Part shown: positions 16,450-25,363 of the stretch, one piece after another | How the letters are laid out: every line of letters starts with the position of its first letter | Numbering within the stretch: the first letter of the stretch is position 1 | Source of the DNA: Prevotella sp. UBA6994 | GTDB taxonomy: Bacteria; Bacteroidota; Bacteroidia; Bacteroidales; Bacteroidaceae | Direction of reading: 5' to 3' | DNA length: 64,000 nucleotides | Assembly (NCBI GenBank): GCA_002449845.1 | Contig: DJXW01000016.1 | Location: 62,001 to 126,000, forward strand | The notes under the pieces: model-generated | Databases searched by the model: none | Told to the model about the DNA's origin: nothing | Seen by the model: the letters and a program-made list of their open reading frames with translations, nothing else | Program-made: the position numbers and the translations under genes

Positions 16450-17844
16450 ATGGCTAAAAAAGACAAGATAGTTTATGTTTGTTCCAACTGCGGACAAGAG
16501 TCGGCAAAGTGGATTGGGAAATGTCCTGGATGTGGCAACTGGAATACATTTAAGGAGTTTCGAGTGTCTAACGATACGGGAATGGCTGCTGCCAAAAATG
16601 CCGCAACATCAGTGAAGAGGCACTTTGACAGCACCAGAAACGTAGCTCAACACATCAGCGACATCGTAGCGGAACATGAACAAAGATACGATTTACACGA
16701 CGGTGAACTGAATCGTGTATTAGGTGGAGGATTGGTACGTGGAAGTGTGGTATTATTAGGTGGTGAACCAGGCATCGGAAAGAGTACGCTCACACTTCAA
16801 ACCATTTTAAACGTTCCTGAGCTCAAAGTGCTTTATGTAAGTGGCGAAGAGAGTGCATTTCAAATAAAAATGCGTGCTAATCGCATTCCTCATCCTTCAG
16901 AGAACCAAGTATCTATCCTATGTGAAACATCATTAGAAGCCATCTTTGAACAAATCACAGAAGTAAAGCCAGAACTAATCGTTATAGACTCTATACAAAC
17001 CATTGAAACAGAAGATGTTGAAAGTTCTGCTGGAAGTATTACTCAAGTGCGTGAATGTGCAGCCTCATTGTTGCGTTTTGCCAAGACAAGCGGCACACCT
17101 ATTATATTAATAGGACATATCAACAAGGAAGGAACCTTGGCAGGTCCCAAGATTTTGGAACACATCGTTGATACGGTCATCCAATTTGAAGGCGACCAAC
17201 ACCACATCTACAGAATACTACGCTCAACGAAAAACCGATTTGGAAACACATCTGAATTGGGAGTATATGAAATGCGACAGGAAGGACTTCGTCAAATAAC
17301 CAACCCATCAGAGTTGTTGTTAACACAAGATCACGAAGGATTATCAGGAATAGCCATTAGCAGTGCTGTGGAAGGAGTGCGCTCGTTCTTGGTAGAAACG
17401 CAAGCACTGGTTTCTTCGGCAGCATACGGTACCCCTCAACGTTCCGCAACGGGATTCGACCAACGACGGTTAAACATGCTCCTGGCTGTATTGGAAAAAC
17501 GTGTGGGCTTTAAACTCATGCAAAAAGACGTTTTCCTGAACATTGCAGGAGGTCTGCGCGTTACCGACTTAGCGATGGACTTGAGCGTGATAGCTGCTAT
17601 CTTGTCAAGCAATGTAGATACCCCCATCGAATCAGGATGGTGCATGGCGGGAGAGGTAGGACTCAGTGGTGAAGTGAGAGCGGTGAGCCGAATCGAACAG
17701 CGCATCACCGAAGCAGAGAAATTAGGATTTACAGATATCATCATTCCCAAATACAACTACCAAGGACTGAATAAAGACAAATATCATATCCAGATTCATC
17801 CCGTGAGAAAAGTGGAAGAAGCCTTGCGTGTATTGTTTGGGTAG
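16450..17844 (+). CDS. radA: DNA repair protein RadA
   Basis: A 464-residue RadA/Sms protein, a RecA-like branch-migration helicase used in recombination. It has the N-terminal zinc finger C-S-N-C ... C-P-G-C (residues 11-30), a Walker A GGEPGIGKST near residue 103, the diagnostic K-N-R-F-G motif about residue 258, and a C-terminal Lon-protease-like domain whose family ends with the G-L-S-G-E-V-R-A-V segment seen here. All expected parts are present and the length is normal. It is transcribed away from the SsuA-like lipoprotein operon across a 58-bp divergent region. Confidence 0.96.
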   Translation: MAKKDKIVYVCSNCGQESAKWIGKCPGCGNWNTFKEFRVSNDTGMAAAKNAATSVKRHFDSTRNVAQHISDIVAEHEQRYDLHDGELNRVLGGGLVRGSVVLLGGEPGIGKSTLTLQTILNVPELKVLYVSGEESAFQIKMRANRIPHPSENQVSILCETSLEAIFEQITEVKPELIVIDSIQTIETEDVESSAGSITQVRECAASLLRFAKTSGTPIILIGHINKEGTLAGPKILEHIVDTVIQFEGDQHHIYRILRSTKNRFGNTSELGVYEMRQEGLRQITNPSELLLTQDHEGLSGIAISSAVEGVRSFLVETQALVSSAAYGTPQRSATGFDQRRLNMLLAVLEKRVGFKLMQKDVFLNIAGGLRVTDLAMDLSVIAAILSSNVDTPIESGWCMAGEVGLSGEVRAVSRIEQRITEAEKLGFTDIIIPKYNYQGLNKDKYHIQIHPVRKVEEALRVLFG

Positions 17845-17960
17845 TTGATGTCGTACAGTGATTTTGGATATATTACATGTGTTTTAGGACACGTTTTGTA
17901 TCTATTTTCAATAAAATGCAAAATATAATCATATTCACCATCATTTTTTGCACATTTTTT

Positions 17961-17991
17961 TTTGAAATGAGCAAATAAGATATTATCTTTG
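17961..17991 (+). promoter_or_regulatory. Promoter for the tandem acyl-CoA synthetases
   Basis: TTTG at 17961-17964 and TATCTTTG at 17984-17991 with a 19-bp spacer, 23 bp before the ATG at 18015. It is preceded by A/T-rich DNA. Confidence 0.75.
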
Positions 17992-18014
17992 CACAAAAAT
18001 TTCTTAATTGTGCA

Positions 18015-19679
18015 ATGGAGAATATACCAAGCTTCAATTCTTATATAGAAAAGAGCATACTTGACAACTGGGATCAAGACGCATTAACAGACTATAAAGG
18101 AGCAACCCTGCAATTTCACGACGTAGCTCGTATCATAGAGAAATTGCATATCGTGTTTGAATATGGAGATGTAAAAAGAGGAGATAAGATAGCCATTTGC
18201 GGAAGAAACAGTTCTCACTGGGCTGTGGCATTCATGGCTACACTGACTTACGGAGCCGTAGCAGTGCCTATCCTACATGAATTTACACCCGAACAAATAC
18301 ATAATGTAGTCAACCATTCAGATGCAAAGATTCTTTTTGTCGGCGACGTAGTGGCTCCTACTATCTCTTATCAAGAAATGCCTAACTTAGAGGCAATCGT
18401 TTACTTACCCGATTTATCATTGATGTTCTCTAAATCCGAGAAAATCACATACGCAAGAGAACACCTTAATTTATTATATGGTGAAAAATTCCCCAAGTAT
18501 TTCCGTAAGGAACATGTGCATTACTACCAAGACTCTCCAGAGGAATTGGCACTCATCAACTATACGAGTGGTACCACGGGATTCTCTAAAGGTGTGATGC
18601 TCCCCTATCGTGCATTGTGGGGCAATTTAGATTTCTGCTTGGGATATTTAGGTCCACACATCAAGAAGAATACCGACCTGGTCAGCATCCTTCCGATGGC
18701 ACACATGTATGGAATGGCAGTAGAACTGATCTTCGGCTTCTGTCATGGCATACATATCTACTTCCTCACACGACTACCGAGTCCGTCATTGATAGCCGAA
18801 GCTTTCCGTGAAGTAAAACCATCCTTGATTGTGGCAGTGCCTCTGATTATTGAGAAGATTATCCGCAAACGCGTATTCCCCAAAATACAAAACAACCTCA
18901 TGCGCCTATTGCTTGCCATGCCCGTGGTGAGCAAGAAAGTGAAGGAACGCATTTGTTCTGAGGTATGCCAAGCCTTTGGAGGCAATTTCTATGAGGTCAT
19001 TGTAGGTGGAGCAGCACTGAACCAGGAAATTGAACAATTCCTGAAAAACATTGAATTTCCGATTACCGTGGGCTATGGTGCCACAGAATGTGCGCCATTG
19101 ATCTGCTACAGCCATTATACGGAGTTTGTTCCCAAATCGTGTGGAACACCCGTGAAGCACATGGAAGTAAAGATATTGAGCCAGGACCCACAAAAGATAG
19201 CAGGTGAAATCGTGACAAGGGGTACAAACGTGATGTTAGGCTATTACAAGAACGAAGAAGCCACGAAACAAGTACTGGATGAGGATGGATGGTATCATAC
19301 GGGCGACTTAGGAACAATGAGCGAAGATGGACACGTGTTTATCAGGGGAAGAATCAAGAACATGCTCTTAGGTCCGAACGGTCAAAACATCTATCCAGAA
19401 GAAATAGAAGACAAGCTCAACTCGATGACTATGGTCATGGAAGGTATTGTGATACAAGAAAATGATCAACTTGTCGCATTGGTATATCCCGACATGGAAG
19501 AAGCCAAGGCCATGAACTTCAGTGAGGAAGACCTGCAGAGCATCATGGAGCAGAATCGCATTGAGTTGAATAACAACCTCCCACCATTCAGCAAAATTGC
19601 TACGATAAAGTTAGTGGACAAGGAATTTGAAAAAACTCCCAAGAGGAGCATCAAGAGATATTTATACCAGAAGCAATAA
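18015..19679 (+). CDS. Long-chain acyl-CoA synthetase-like AMP ligase, copy 1
   Basis: A 554-residue adenylate-forming enzyme of the AMP-binding superfamily, expected to activate a fatty acid with ATP and join it to CoA. The P-loop motif N-Y-T-S-G-T-T-G-F-S-K-G is near residue 180; G-Y-G-A-T-E-C is near 354; the ATP-binding Y-H-T-G-D-L-G is near 425; and G-R-I-K-N-M-L-L-G-P-N-G-Q-N-I-Y-P-E-E with its C-terminal lysine region K-T-P-K-R-S-I-K closes the protein. It is followed 15 bp later by a close paralogue, and the two share most motifs word for word. The specific acyl substrate is not known. Confidence 0.85.
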   Translation: MENIPSFNSYIEKSILDNWDQDALTDYKGATLQFHDVARIIEKLHIVFEYGDVKRGDKIAICGRNSSHWAVAFMATLTYGAVAVPILHEFTPEQIHNVVNHSDAKILFVGDVVAPTISYQEMPNLEAIVYLPDLSLMFSKSEKITYAREHLNLLYGEKFPKYFRKEHVHYYQDSPEELALINYTSGTTGFSKGVMLPYRALWGNLDFCLGYLGPHIKKNTDLVSILPMAHMYGMAVELIFGFCHGIHIYFLTRLPSPSLIAEAFREVKPSLIVAVPLIIEKIIRKRVFPKIQNNLMRLLLAMPVVSKKVKERICSEVCQAFGGNFYEVIVGGAALNQEIEQFLKNIEFPITVGYGATECAPLICYSHYTEFVPKSCGTPVKHMEVKILSQDPQKIAGEIVTRGTNVMLGYYKNEEATKQVLDEDGWYHTGDLGTMSEDGHVFIRGRIKNMLLGPNGQNIYPEEIEDKLNSMTMVMEGIVIQENDQLVALVYPDMEEAKAMNFSEEDLQSIMEQNRIELNNNLPPFSKIATIKLVDKEFEKTPKRSIKRYLYQKQ

Positions 19680-19694
19680 ATCAAAAAGAAATAT

Positions 19695-21365
19695 ATGGAA
19701 TCAATACCGAGTTTCATCGAACTAATAGAGAAGAGCATCATCAAGAACTGGGATAAAGATGCTCTCACAGACTATAAGGGAGCTACGCTACAATACCACG
19801 ACGTGGCAAGAAAGATAGAGAAACTACATATCATGTTTGAAAACGGTGGCGTTTCCAAAGGTGATAAGATAGCTCTTTGTGGTAGAAACAGTGCCAATTG
19901 GGCTGTAGCATATTTAGCCACCTTGACGTATGGAGCTATTGCCGTACCGATATTACATGAATTTACGGCAGACCAGATTCATAACATCGTGAATCACTCT
20001 GATGCCAAGTTTCTCTTCACTGGAGATGTGGTAGCTACCATCATTGACGCTACGAAGATGCCTAAGCTGGAAGGTATCATCTACATTCCAGACTATTCAC
20101 TGCTGGTATCTCGTACAGACAAGTTGACCTTCGCCCGTGAGCACTTGAACGAGATGTTCGGACAGAAATATCCCAAGTATTTCCGCCAAGAACACGTTCA
20201 CTACACCAAGGAGAAAGGTCCTAACGAGATGGCACTCATCAATTACACCAGTGGCACGACAGGTTTCTCAAAAGGTGTGATGATACCTTACCGCGCACTG
20301 TGGAGCAATTACGACTTTGCATGTCAGGTAATGGGCAAGCATCTTGAGAAGCGAGGGAACAACGTCATCAGCATTCTTCCAATGGCTCACATGTACGGTA
20401 TGGCATTTGAGTTTATCTACGAATTTTTGGAAGGCAAGCACGTATTCTTCCTCACACGTGTACCCAGTCCTGCCATCATTGCACAAGCTTTTGCCGACAT
20501 AAAGCCGTGCATCATCATAGCCGTGCCATTGATTATCGAGAAGATTATCAGAAAGAAAGTGTTCCCCAAGATTCAAAACAACAGGATGAAGCTGCTGCTG
20601 AACATGCCTGTCATCAATAAGAAGGTGAATGAGAAGATATGCGAACAAGTATATCAATCTTTCGGTGGCAATCTCTACGAAATCATCGTCGGCGGTGCAG
20701 CCTTCAATCAAGAGGTAGAGTCGTTCATGAAACGTATCAACTTCCCATACACGGTAGGTTATGGTGCCACGGAATGTGCTCCCATCATCTGCTATGCACC
20801 GTGGAATGAGTTTGTGGCAGGTTCTTGTGGAAAGGCAGCTCTCCACATGGAAGTAAAGATTGATAGTTCTGACCCACAACATAAACCTGGAGAAATCTTG
20901 GCAAGAGGACTCAACGTAATGTTAGGTTACTACAAGAACGAAGAAGCTACACGTACCACCATTGACAAAGACGGATGGTATCATACAGGCGACTTGGGAC
21001 TGATTGATGAAAAAGGAAACGTCTTTATCAAAGGTCGCTCGAAGAATATGCTGCTCAGTTCTAATGGACAAAATATTTACCCAGAGGAAATTGAAGATAA
21101 GCTAAACTCTATGGCACTGGTGATGGAAAGCGTTGTTATCCAGAAAGGCGATAAGTTGATAGGACTTGTGCATCCTGACTATGACGAAGTGAGAAACTTA
21201 GGACTCACCAATGAGGATTTGGAAAAAATCATGGAACAAAACCGCCAAGAAATCAACAACGTGCTTCCTGCTTACAGCAAGCTCTCTGCCATTCGCATCC
21301 ATGAAGAAGAATTTGCCAAGACTCCTAAGAAGAGTATCAAACGTTATCTATACCAAGAAGAATAA
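19695..21365 (+). CDS. Long-chain acyl-CoA synthetase-like AMP ligase, copy 2
   Basis: A 556-residue paralogue of the preceding enzyme with the same domain order. It keeps N-Y-T-S-G-T-T-G-F-S-K-G, G-Y-G-A-T-E-C-A-P, Y-H-T-G-D-L-G and K-T-P-K-K-S-I-K. Differences cluster where the acyl pocket and the lid lie: around residues 150-180 a K-G-P-N insertion, and changed residues between G-Y-G-A-T-E and the Y-H-T-G-D motif (for example E-F-V-A-G-S-C-G-K). This suggests different acyl preferences after an old duplication. Both genes share one promoter and the terminator at 21385-21428. Confidence 0.85.
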   Translation: MESIPSFIELIEKSIIKNWDKDALTDYKGATLQYHDVARKIEKLHIMFENGGVSKGDKIALCGRNSANWAVAYLATLTYGAIAVPILHEFTADQIHNIVNHSDAKFLFTGDVVATIIDATKMPKLEGIIYIPDYSLLVSRTDKLTFAREHLNEMFGQKYPKYFRQEHVHYTKEKGPNEMALINYTSGTTGFSKGVMIPYRALWSNYDFACQVMGKHLEKRGNNVISILPMAHMYGMAFEFIYEFLEGKHVFFLTRVPSPAIIAQAFADIKPCIIIAVPLIIEKIIRKKVFPKIQNNRMKLLLNMPVINKKVNEKICEQVYQSFGGNLYEIIVGGAAFNQEVESFMKRINFPYTVGYGATECAPIICYAPWNEFVAGSCGKAALHMEVKIDSSDPQHKPGEILARGLNVMLGYYKNEEATRTTIDKDGWYHTGDLGLIDEKGNVFIKGRSKNMLLSSNGQNIYPEEIEDKLNSMALVMESVVIQKGDKLIGLVHPDYDEVRNLGLTNEDLEKIMEQNRQEINNVLPAYSKLSAIRIHEEEFAKTPKKSIKRYLYQEE

Positions 21366-21384
21366 ACTGACAAGAGATAAAAAG

Positions 21385-21428
21385 CAAGCCGTGTTACACT
21401 ACCAAGTAGAATAACACGGCTTGTGTTT
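21385..21428. terminator. Rho-independent terminator
   Basis: A perfect 12-bp stem CAAGCCGTGTTA / TAACACGGCTTG with a 15-nt loop is followed by TGTTTTT. It ends the acyl-CoA synthetase operon and lies 17 bp before the convergent Crp/Fnr gene stop, so it may serve both directions. Confidence 0.85.
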
Positions 21429-21444
21429 TTATGACCGTATTCCT

Positions 21445-22032
21445 TTATTTGTCAAACAAAGCACTGGTACGCACGCGACTTAGTGTCTCTGGACTCATTT
21501 GCAAATAACTTGCCACATGTATCAGAGGGGTGCGCTTGATTACTTCGGGATTGAGCTTGCACATTTTCTTATACCTATCTTGTGCGCTCTCGAACCTGAC
21601 CAAATCGGCATGAACCTGAGAAAGGATAAGCGACTCCTCCAAAATTTTTCGATAGAGAATCTGGATGTTGACGTTATGCAATGCCACCATCTCCAATTTT
21701 GCCTTTGGCAAAGCATAGATAATTGATGGCTCAAGAGTTTCCACCATCAATTGCGTAGGTTCTTCCTTGAAAAGACTTTCAATACACATAAAAATGGTGC
21801 CCTCCACTCCCAAATGTTCTGTAAGTTCCTTTCCGTTCTTGTGGTAGTATTGTCTGATTAGTCCTTGATGCACGTAGTAAATATTACGGCAAATTTCCCC
21901 TTCATTCAAGATTTGTTCATTTTTCTTAAATTTCATCGGAACAAGCAAATCCTCCATCACATCCAGTTCGACGTGAGTCATGGTGCTGTATTTCCGTGCC
22001 AACTCTCTGGCAATGTCTCTGTTTGTTTCCAT
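21445..22032 (-). CDS. Crp/Fnr-family transcription regulator
   Basis: A 195-residue protein. Residues 25-125 form a cyclic-nucleotide-binding-like beta roll (K-K-N-E-Q-I-L-N-E-G-E-I-C-R-N-I-Y-Y-V-H-Q-G), without the R-x-A phosphate-cassette signature of true cAMP receptors, so it may sense something else. The C-terminal end (V-A-S-Y-L-Q-M-S-P-E-T-L-S-R-V-R) is the recognition half of a winged helix. Such regulators are common in Bacteroidetes and have varied targets. It lies 42 bp downstream of lepA on the same strand. Confidence 0.85.
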   Translation of the reverse strand: METNRDIARELARKYSTMTHVELDVMEDLLVPMKFKKNEQILNEGEICRNIYYVHQGLIRQYYHKNGKELTEHLGVEGTIFMCIESLFKEEPTQLMVETLEPSIIYALPKAKLEMVALHNVNIQILYRKILEESLILSQVHADLVRFESAQDRYKKMCKLNPEVIKRTPLIHVASYLQMSPETLSRVRTSALFDK

Positions 22033-22073
22033 GGTTGCAATAATATGGTCAATAATTGGTCTTTATTCTCAAA

Positions 22074-23867
22074 TCAATCTAACTTCAGTACGGCAAGGAA
22101 AGCTTTCTGCGGTACTTCCACATTGCCTATTTGTTTCATCCTCTTCTTTCCTCGTTTCTGTTTCTCCAAGAGCTTACGTTTACGCGACACGTCACCACCA
22201 TAACATTTTGCGGTGACATCCTTACGAACACACTTAATCGTTTCACGAGCAATGATTTTAGCTCCGATAGCAGCTTGGATGGCAATATCAAACTGCTGAC
22301 GTGGAATCAAGTCTTTCAGTTTCTCACACATCCTTCTACCCAATGTCACCGCATTGTCTTGATGTGTCAATGTAGATAAAGCATCTACAGACTCACCATT
22401 GAGCAGGATATCCAACTTAGCCAACTTTGATGGTCTGAACGAGTCGATGTGGTAATCAAAAGAAGCATATCCCTTAGAGATACTCTTCAGTTTATCGTAA
22501 AAGTCGATGACGATTTCACCCAGAGGAAGATAAAAATGCAACTCTACCCTATTACCACTCACAAACTCCTGATTAATCAGTTCGCCTCTCTTATCCAGAC
22601 ATAATTTCATGATTGGACCGATAAAATTGGTAGTAGTAATGATAGAAGCGCGGATATAAGGTTCTTCAATATGTTCTATCATGGTCACTTCCGGCAAACC
22701 TGAAGGATTATGCACTTCCTTAGAGCCACCTTGCTTGTCGTAAACAATATATGAAACGTTGGGAACCGTAGTAATTACATCCATATTGAACTCACGATCA
22801 AGGCGTTCCTGCACAATTTCCATGTGAAGGAGTCCTAAAAAACCACAACGGAAGCCAAATCCCAAGGCGACGGAAGATTCTGGAGTGAAGGATAATGAGG
22901 CATCATTCAATTGCAATTTCTCAAGGGATGCGCGAAGATTCTCGTAATCGTTGGGATCTATGGGATAAACACCCGCAAACACCATTGGTTTCACTTCTTG
23001 GAATCCTTCAATGGCCTTGTCGCACGGATTGTTGACATGAGTAATGGTATCACCCACCTTCACCTCCTTGGCATCTTTGATTCCACTGATAATATACCCC
23101 ACTTCTCCCGTGTGCATCTCATTACGAGGTATCATATCCATTTTCAGTACACCCACCTCATCAGCCAAATATTCCATTCCCGTATTGAAGAATTTTACCT
23201 TATCTCCTTTGCGGATTTTACCATTTTCTATCTTGAAGTAAGCAATGATACCACGATAAGAATTGAATACAGAGTCGAAAATCAATGCTTGAAGTGGTGC
23301 TTCTTCATCACCCACAGGATGAGGGATTCGTTCTACCACGGCATTGAGTATATCATCAACGCCTTCACCAGTTTTACCCGAAGCACGGATTATCTCACTA
23401 CGGTCACATCCCAACAAGTCAACAATCTCATCTTCCACCTCATCCGGCATAGCCGAAGGCATATCTATCTTGTTGATTACAGGGATAATTTCCAGATCAT
23501 GCTCGATTGCCATGTACAAGTTGGAGATAGTTTGAGCTTGAACACCCTGCGTAGCATCCACCACCAACAAGGCACCTTCACAAGCAGCGATACTACGTGA
23601 CACCTCATAAGAGAAATCCACATGCCCCGGAGTGTCAATCAGGTTTAAGATAAAGTTTTCCCCTTGATGTTTGTATTCCATTTGAATGGCATGACTCTTG
23701 ATGGTGATACCACGTTCTTTCTCCAAATCCATGTCATCAAGCATCTGTCCCTCCGTGATTTGTATCGTGTTGGTACGTTCCAGCAGACGGTCGGCGATGG
23801 TCGACTTTCCATGGTCAATATGAGCTATGATACAGAAATTTCGTATGTTGTTAATTGATGTACTCAT
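22074..23867 (-). CDS. lepA: Elongation factor 4 (LepA)
   Basis: A 597-residue translational GTPase, normal for EF4, which can back-translocate ribosomes or aid their assembly. Motifs in order: A-H-I-D-H-G-K-S-T (G1, residues 16-24), G-I-T (G2), D-T-P-G-H (G3, about residue 78-82), N-K-I-D (G4), then the domain specific to LepA at the C-terminus ending R-G-K-K-R-M-K-Q-I-G-N-V-E-V-P-Q-K-A-F. The ORF is intact. There is no obvious -7 box just upstream at 23868-23920. Confidence 0.96.
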   Translation of the reverse strand: MSTSINNIRNFCIIAHIDHGKSTIADRLLERTNTIQITEGQMLDDMDLEKERGITIKSHAIQMEYKHQGENFILNLIDTPGHVDFSYEVSRSIAACEGALLVVDATQGVQAQTISNLYMAIEHDLEIIPVINKIDMPSAMPDEVEDEIVDLLGCDRSEIIRASGKTGEGVDDILNAVVERIPHPVGDEEAPLQALIFDSVFNSYRGIIAYFKIENGKIRKGDKVKFFNTGMEYLADEVGVLKMDMIPRNEMHTGEVGYIISGIKDAKEVKVGDTITHVNNPCDKAIEGFQEVKPMVFAGVYPIDPNDYENLRASLEKLQLNDASLSFTPESSVALGFGFRCGFLGLLHMEIVQERLDREFNMDVITTVPNVSYIVYDKQGGSKEVHNPSGLPEVTMIEHIEEPYIRASIITTTNFIGPIMKLCLDKRGELINQEFVSGNRVELHFYLPLGEIVIDFYDKLKSISKGYASFDYHIDSFRPSKLAKLDILLNGESVDALSTLTHQDNAVTLGRRMCEKLKDLIPRQQFDIAIQAAIGAKIIARETIKCVRKDVTAKCYGGDVSRKRKLLEKQKRGKKRMKQIGNVEVPQKAFLAVLKLD

Positions 23868-23922
23868 TTCTTCGAATAGACAATATGGTTTATATTAATG
23901 ATAACTATGTACGAAACAAGTC

Positions 23923-25077
23923 TTATTTATGCACCAGTTTAGGAATTTTCACTTGTTGTCCGATCAGTACCATCTTGATATCAGGATTCACCGCTTGCAC
24001 ATAGCAATCCATACCAGGTCCTAATTCCATTCTACTAATCGACTTCAACGTTTGTCCTTGCACTGCAGTGACTTCCTTTTCGATGCCTACTATCTTATAG
24101 TCACCATTTTTCACTCTTTCATCATAGTTATTGTATGCTTCCAATTCCTTGGCTAATTTGAGTTCTTCGGCTTTTGCCTTTTCCTCTTCTTGTTGTTTAG
24201 CCTGAACAAATTGTTGTATTTGTTGGTCTTTCTCGTTCAGTTTGCTATTCATTGAATATATCCCATATATACCCAATAATAACAATATGGCAATTGCAGC
24301 ACAGAGTGCTTTCACAATGTTATTGGTACGATTCAGCTTTTGAGCTAATTCTTCTGATCTTTTCATTTCTTCTTCGTCTTCTAATTCTTCTTCATTAAGT
24401 GTTTGTACGGGAATTGACATGGCAGCTACCGAAACTGCACCTTCATCTTTGGATTCCTCTGCTGTTTCCTCAATGACTCCATCATTCAAGGTTTCTATCT
24501 CATCTGATTCTTCTTTTACTTCTACTGGTTCTGGAACTACGGGGGCTGGAGCCTCTGGTTCTGATACTACTGGCTCTGAAACCACTGGTTCTGGAGTCAC
24601 GGATTCTGAAACAACTGGCTCTGAAACAACTGGCTCTGAAGCTGTTGGTTCAGTAACTAATGGTTCAGGAGTTGATTCTATTTCATTTGTCTCAGTATTG
24701 TCAACAGTCTCATCCGTTGTTTCGTCAATAATGTATTTCTTGTCTATCTCACCAAAATCTACACCATCCTTCAACACAACGGTCTCAAATTGTGCGAAAG
24801 GTTTATTGACTAAGTTTTTCATTGAAGCATCGGGAGTAAAAGATATTTTGTCACGTCCTTCAATGATGATTCTCTCACCTGTATTGACATTGACACTCGC
24901 TCTATCTTTCACTGAAGTCACTTTAAACGTGCCAAGTCCCTTTACCTTCACTTGCTTTTCCTCATCAAGCACTTCACTCAGCAAGTCAAACATTTGCGAG
25001 ATAAACTTCTCTGCATCTTTTTGCTTCATGCCATGCTTGTTAGCCAAAAACAGAGCTAAATCAGTTATCCTCCCCAT
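23923..25077 (-). CDS. Membrane-anchored HU-domain protein with proline/glutamate repeats
   Basis: 384 residues from the ATG at 25077 (an in-frame ATG at 25092 gives 389). The numbers below count from 25092. Residues 1-100 are an HU/IHF-type DNA-binding domain (G-L-G-T-F-K-V core). Residues 125-240 are acidic and disordered, with S-E-P-V-V / P-E-P-V-V units at 150-190. Residues 260-281 are one membrane helix, 283-320 a charged coiled coil, and 330-389 a LysM-like domain (G-Q-T-L-K-S-I-S ... N-P-D-I ... G-Q-Q-V-K-I-P). The HU domain should be inside and the LysM-like domain in the periplasm. It overlaps the end of an ordinary HU gene and is transcribed with it. Confidence 0.8.
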   Translation of the reverse strand: MGRITDLALFLANKHGMKQKDAEKFISQMFDLLSEVLDEEKQVKVKGLGTFKVTSVKDRASVNVNTGERIIIEGRDKISFTPDASMKNLVNKPFAQFETVVLKDGVDFGEIDKKYIIDETTDETVDNTETNEIESTPEPLVTEPTASEPVVSEPVVSESVTPEPVVSEPVVSEPEAPAPVVPEPVEVKEESDEIETLNDGVIEETAEESKDEGAVSVAAMSIPVQTLNEEELEDEEEMKRSEELAQKLNRTNNIVKALCAAIAILLLLGIYGIYSMNSKLNEKDQQIQQFVQAKQQEEEKAKAEELKLAKELEAYNNYDERVKNGDYKIVGIEKEVTAVQGQTLKSISRMELGPGMDCYVQAVNPDIKMVLIGQQVKIPKLVHK

Positions 25078-25363
25078 CTTCCTTACCTCCATTCTTTAAT
25101 TTCTCCTTGATAGAAGCAACAGGCTTAAAATTAAGGACCAATTTTGGTGGAACCAACATTCTCTGACCCGTTGATGGATTCACCAACACACGTTCCAGTC
25201 GTTTTTTCACGTCAAACGTTCCAAATCCCGTGATAGAAACAGAATCGCCTGTTTCAAAAGTTTGTCCCATGGCATCTATCACCTGACGAACCATCTTCTG
25301 TGTTTCGTCTTGCGTGAGTCCGGCGCGTTGGGATAACTTCGCTATAAATTCCTTGTTGTTCAT
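25061..25363 (-). CDS. HU-family DNA-binding protein
   Basis: A 100-residue HU/IHF-like protein that bends DNA in the nucleoid. It has N-K-E-F-I-A-K-L-S-Q-R-A-G-L at the start, the G-F-G-T-F-D-V-K turn near residue 47 and the arm with N-P-x-T-G-Q (R-V-L-V-N-P-S-T-G-Q). It overlaps rimO by four bases at its start and the membrane HU gene at its end, so all three are translated from one message. Confidence 0.92.
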   Translation of the reverse strand: MNNKEFIAKLSQRAGLTQDETQKMVRQVIDAMGQTFETGDSVSITGFGTFDVKKRLERVLVNPSTGQRMLVPPKLVLNFKPVASIKEKLKNGGKEDGEDN

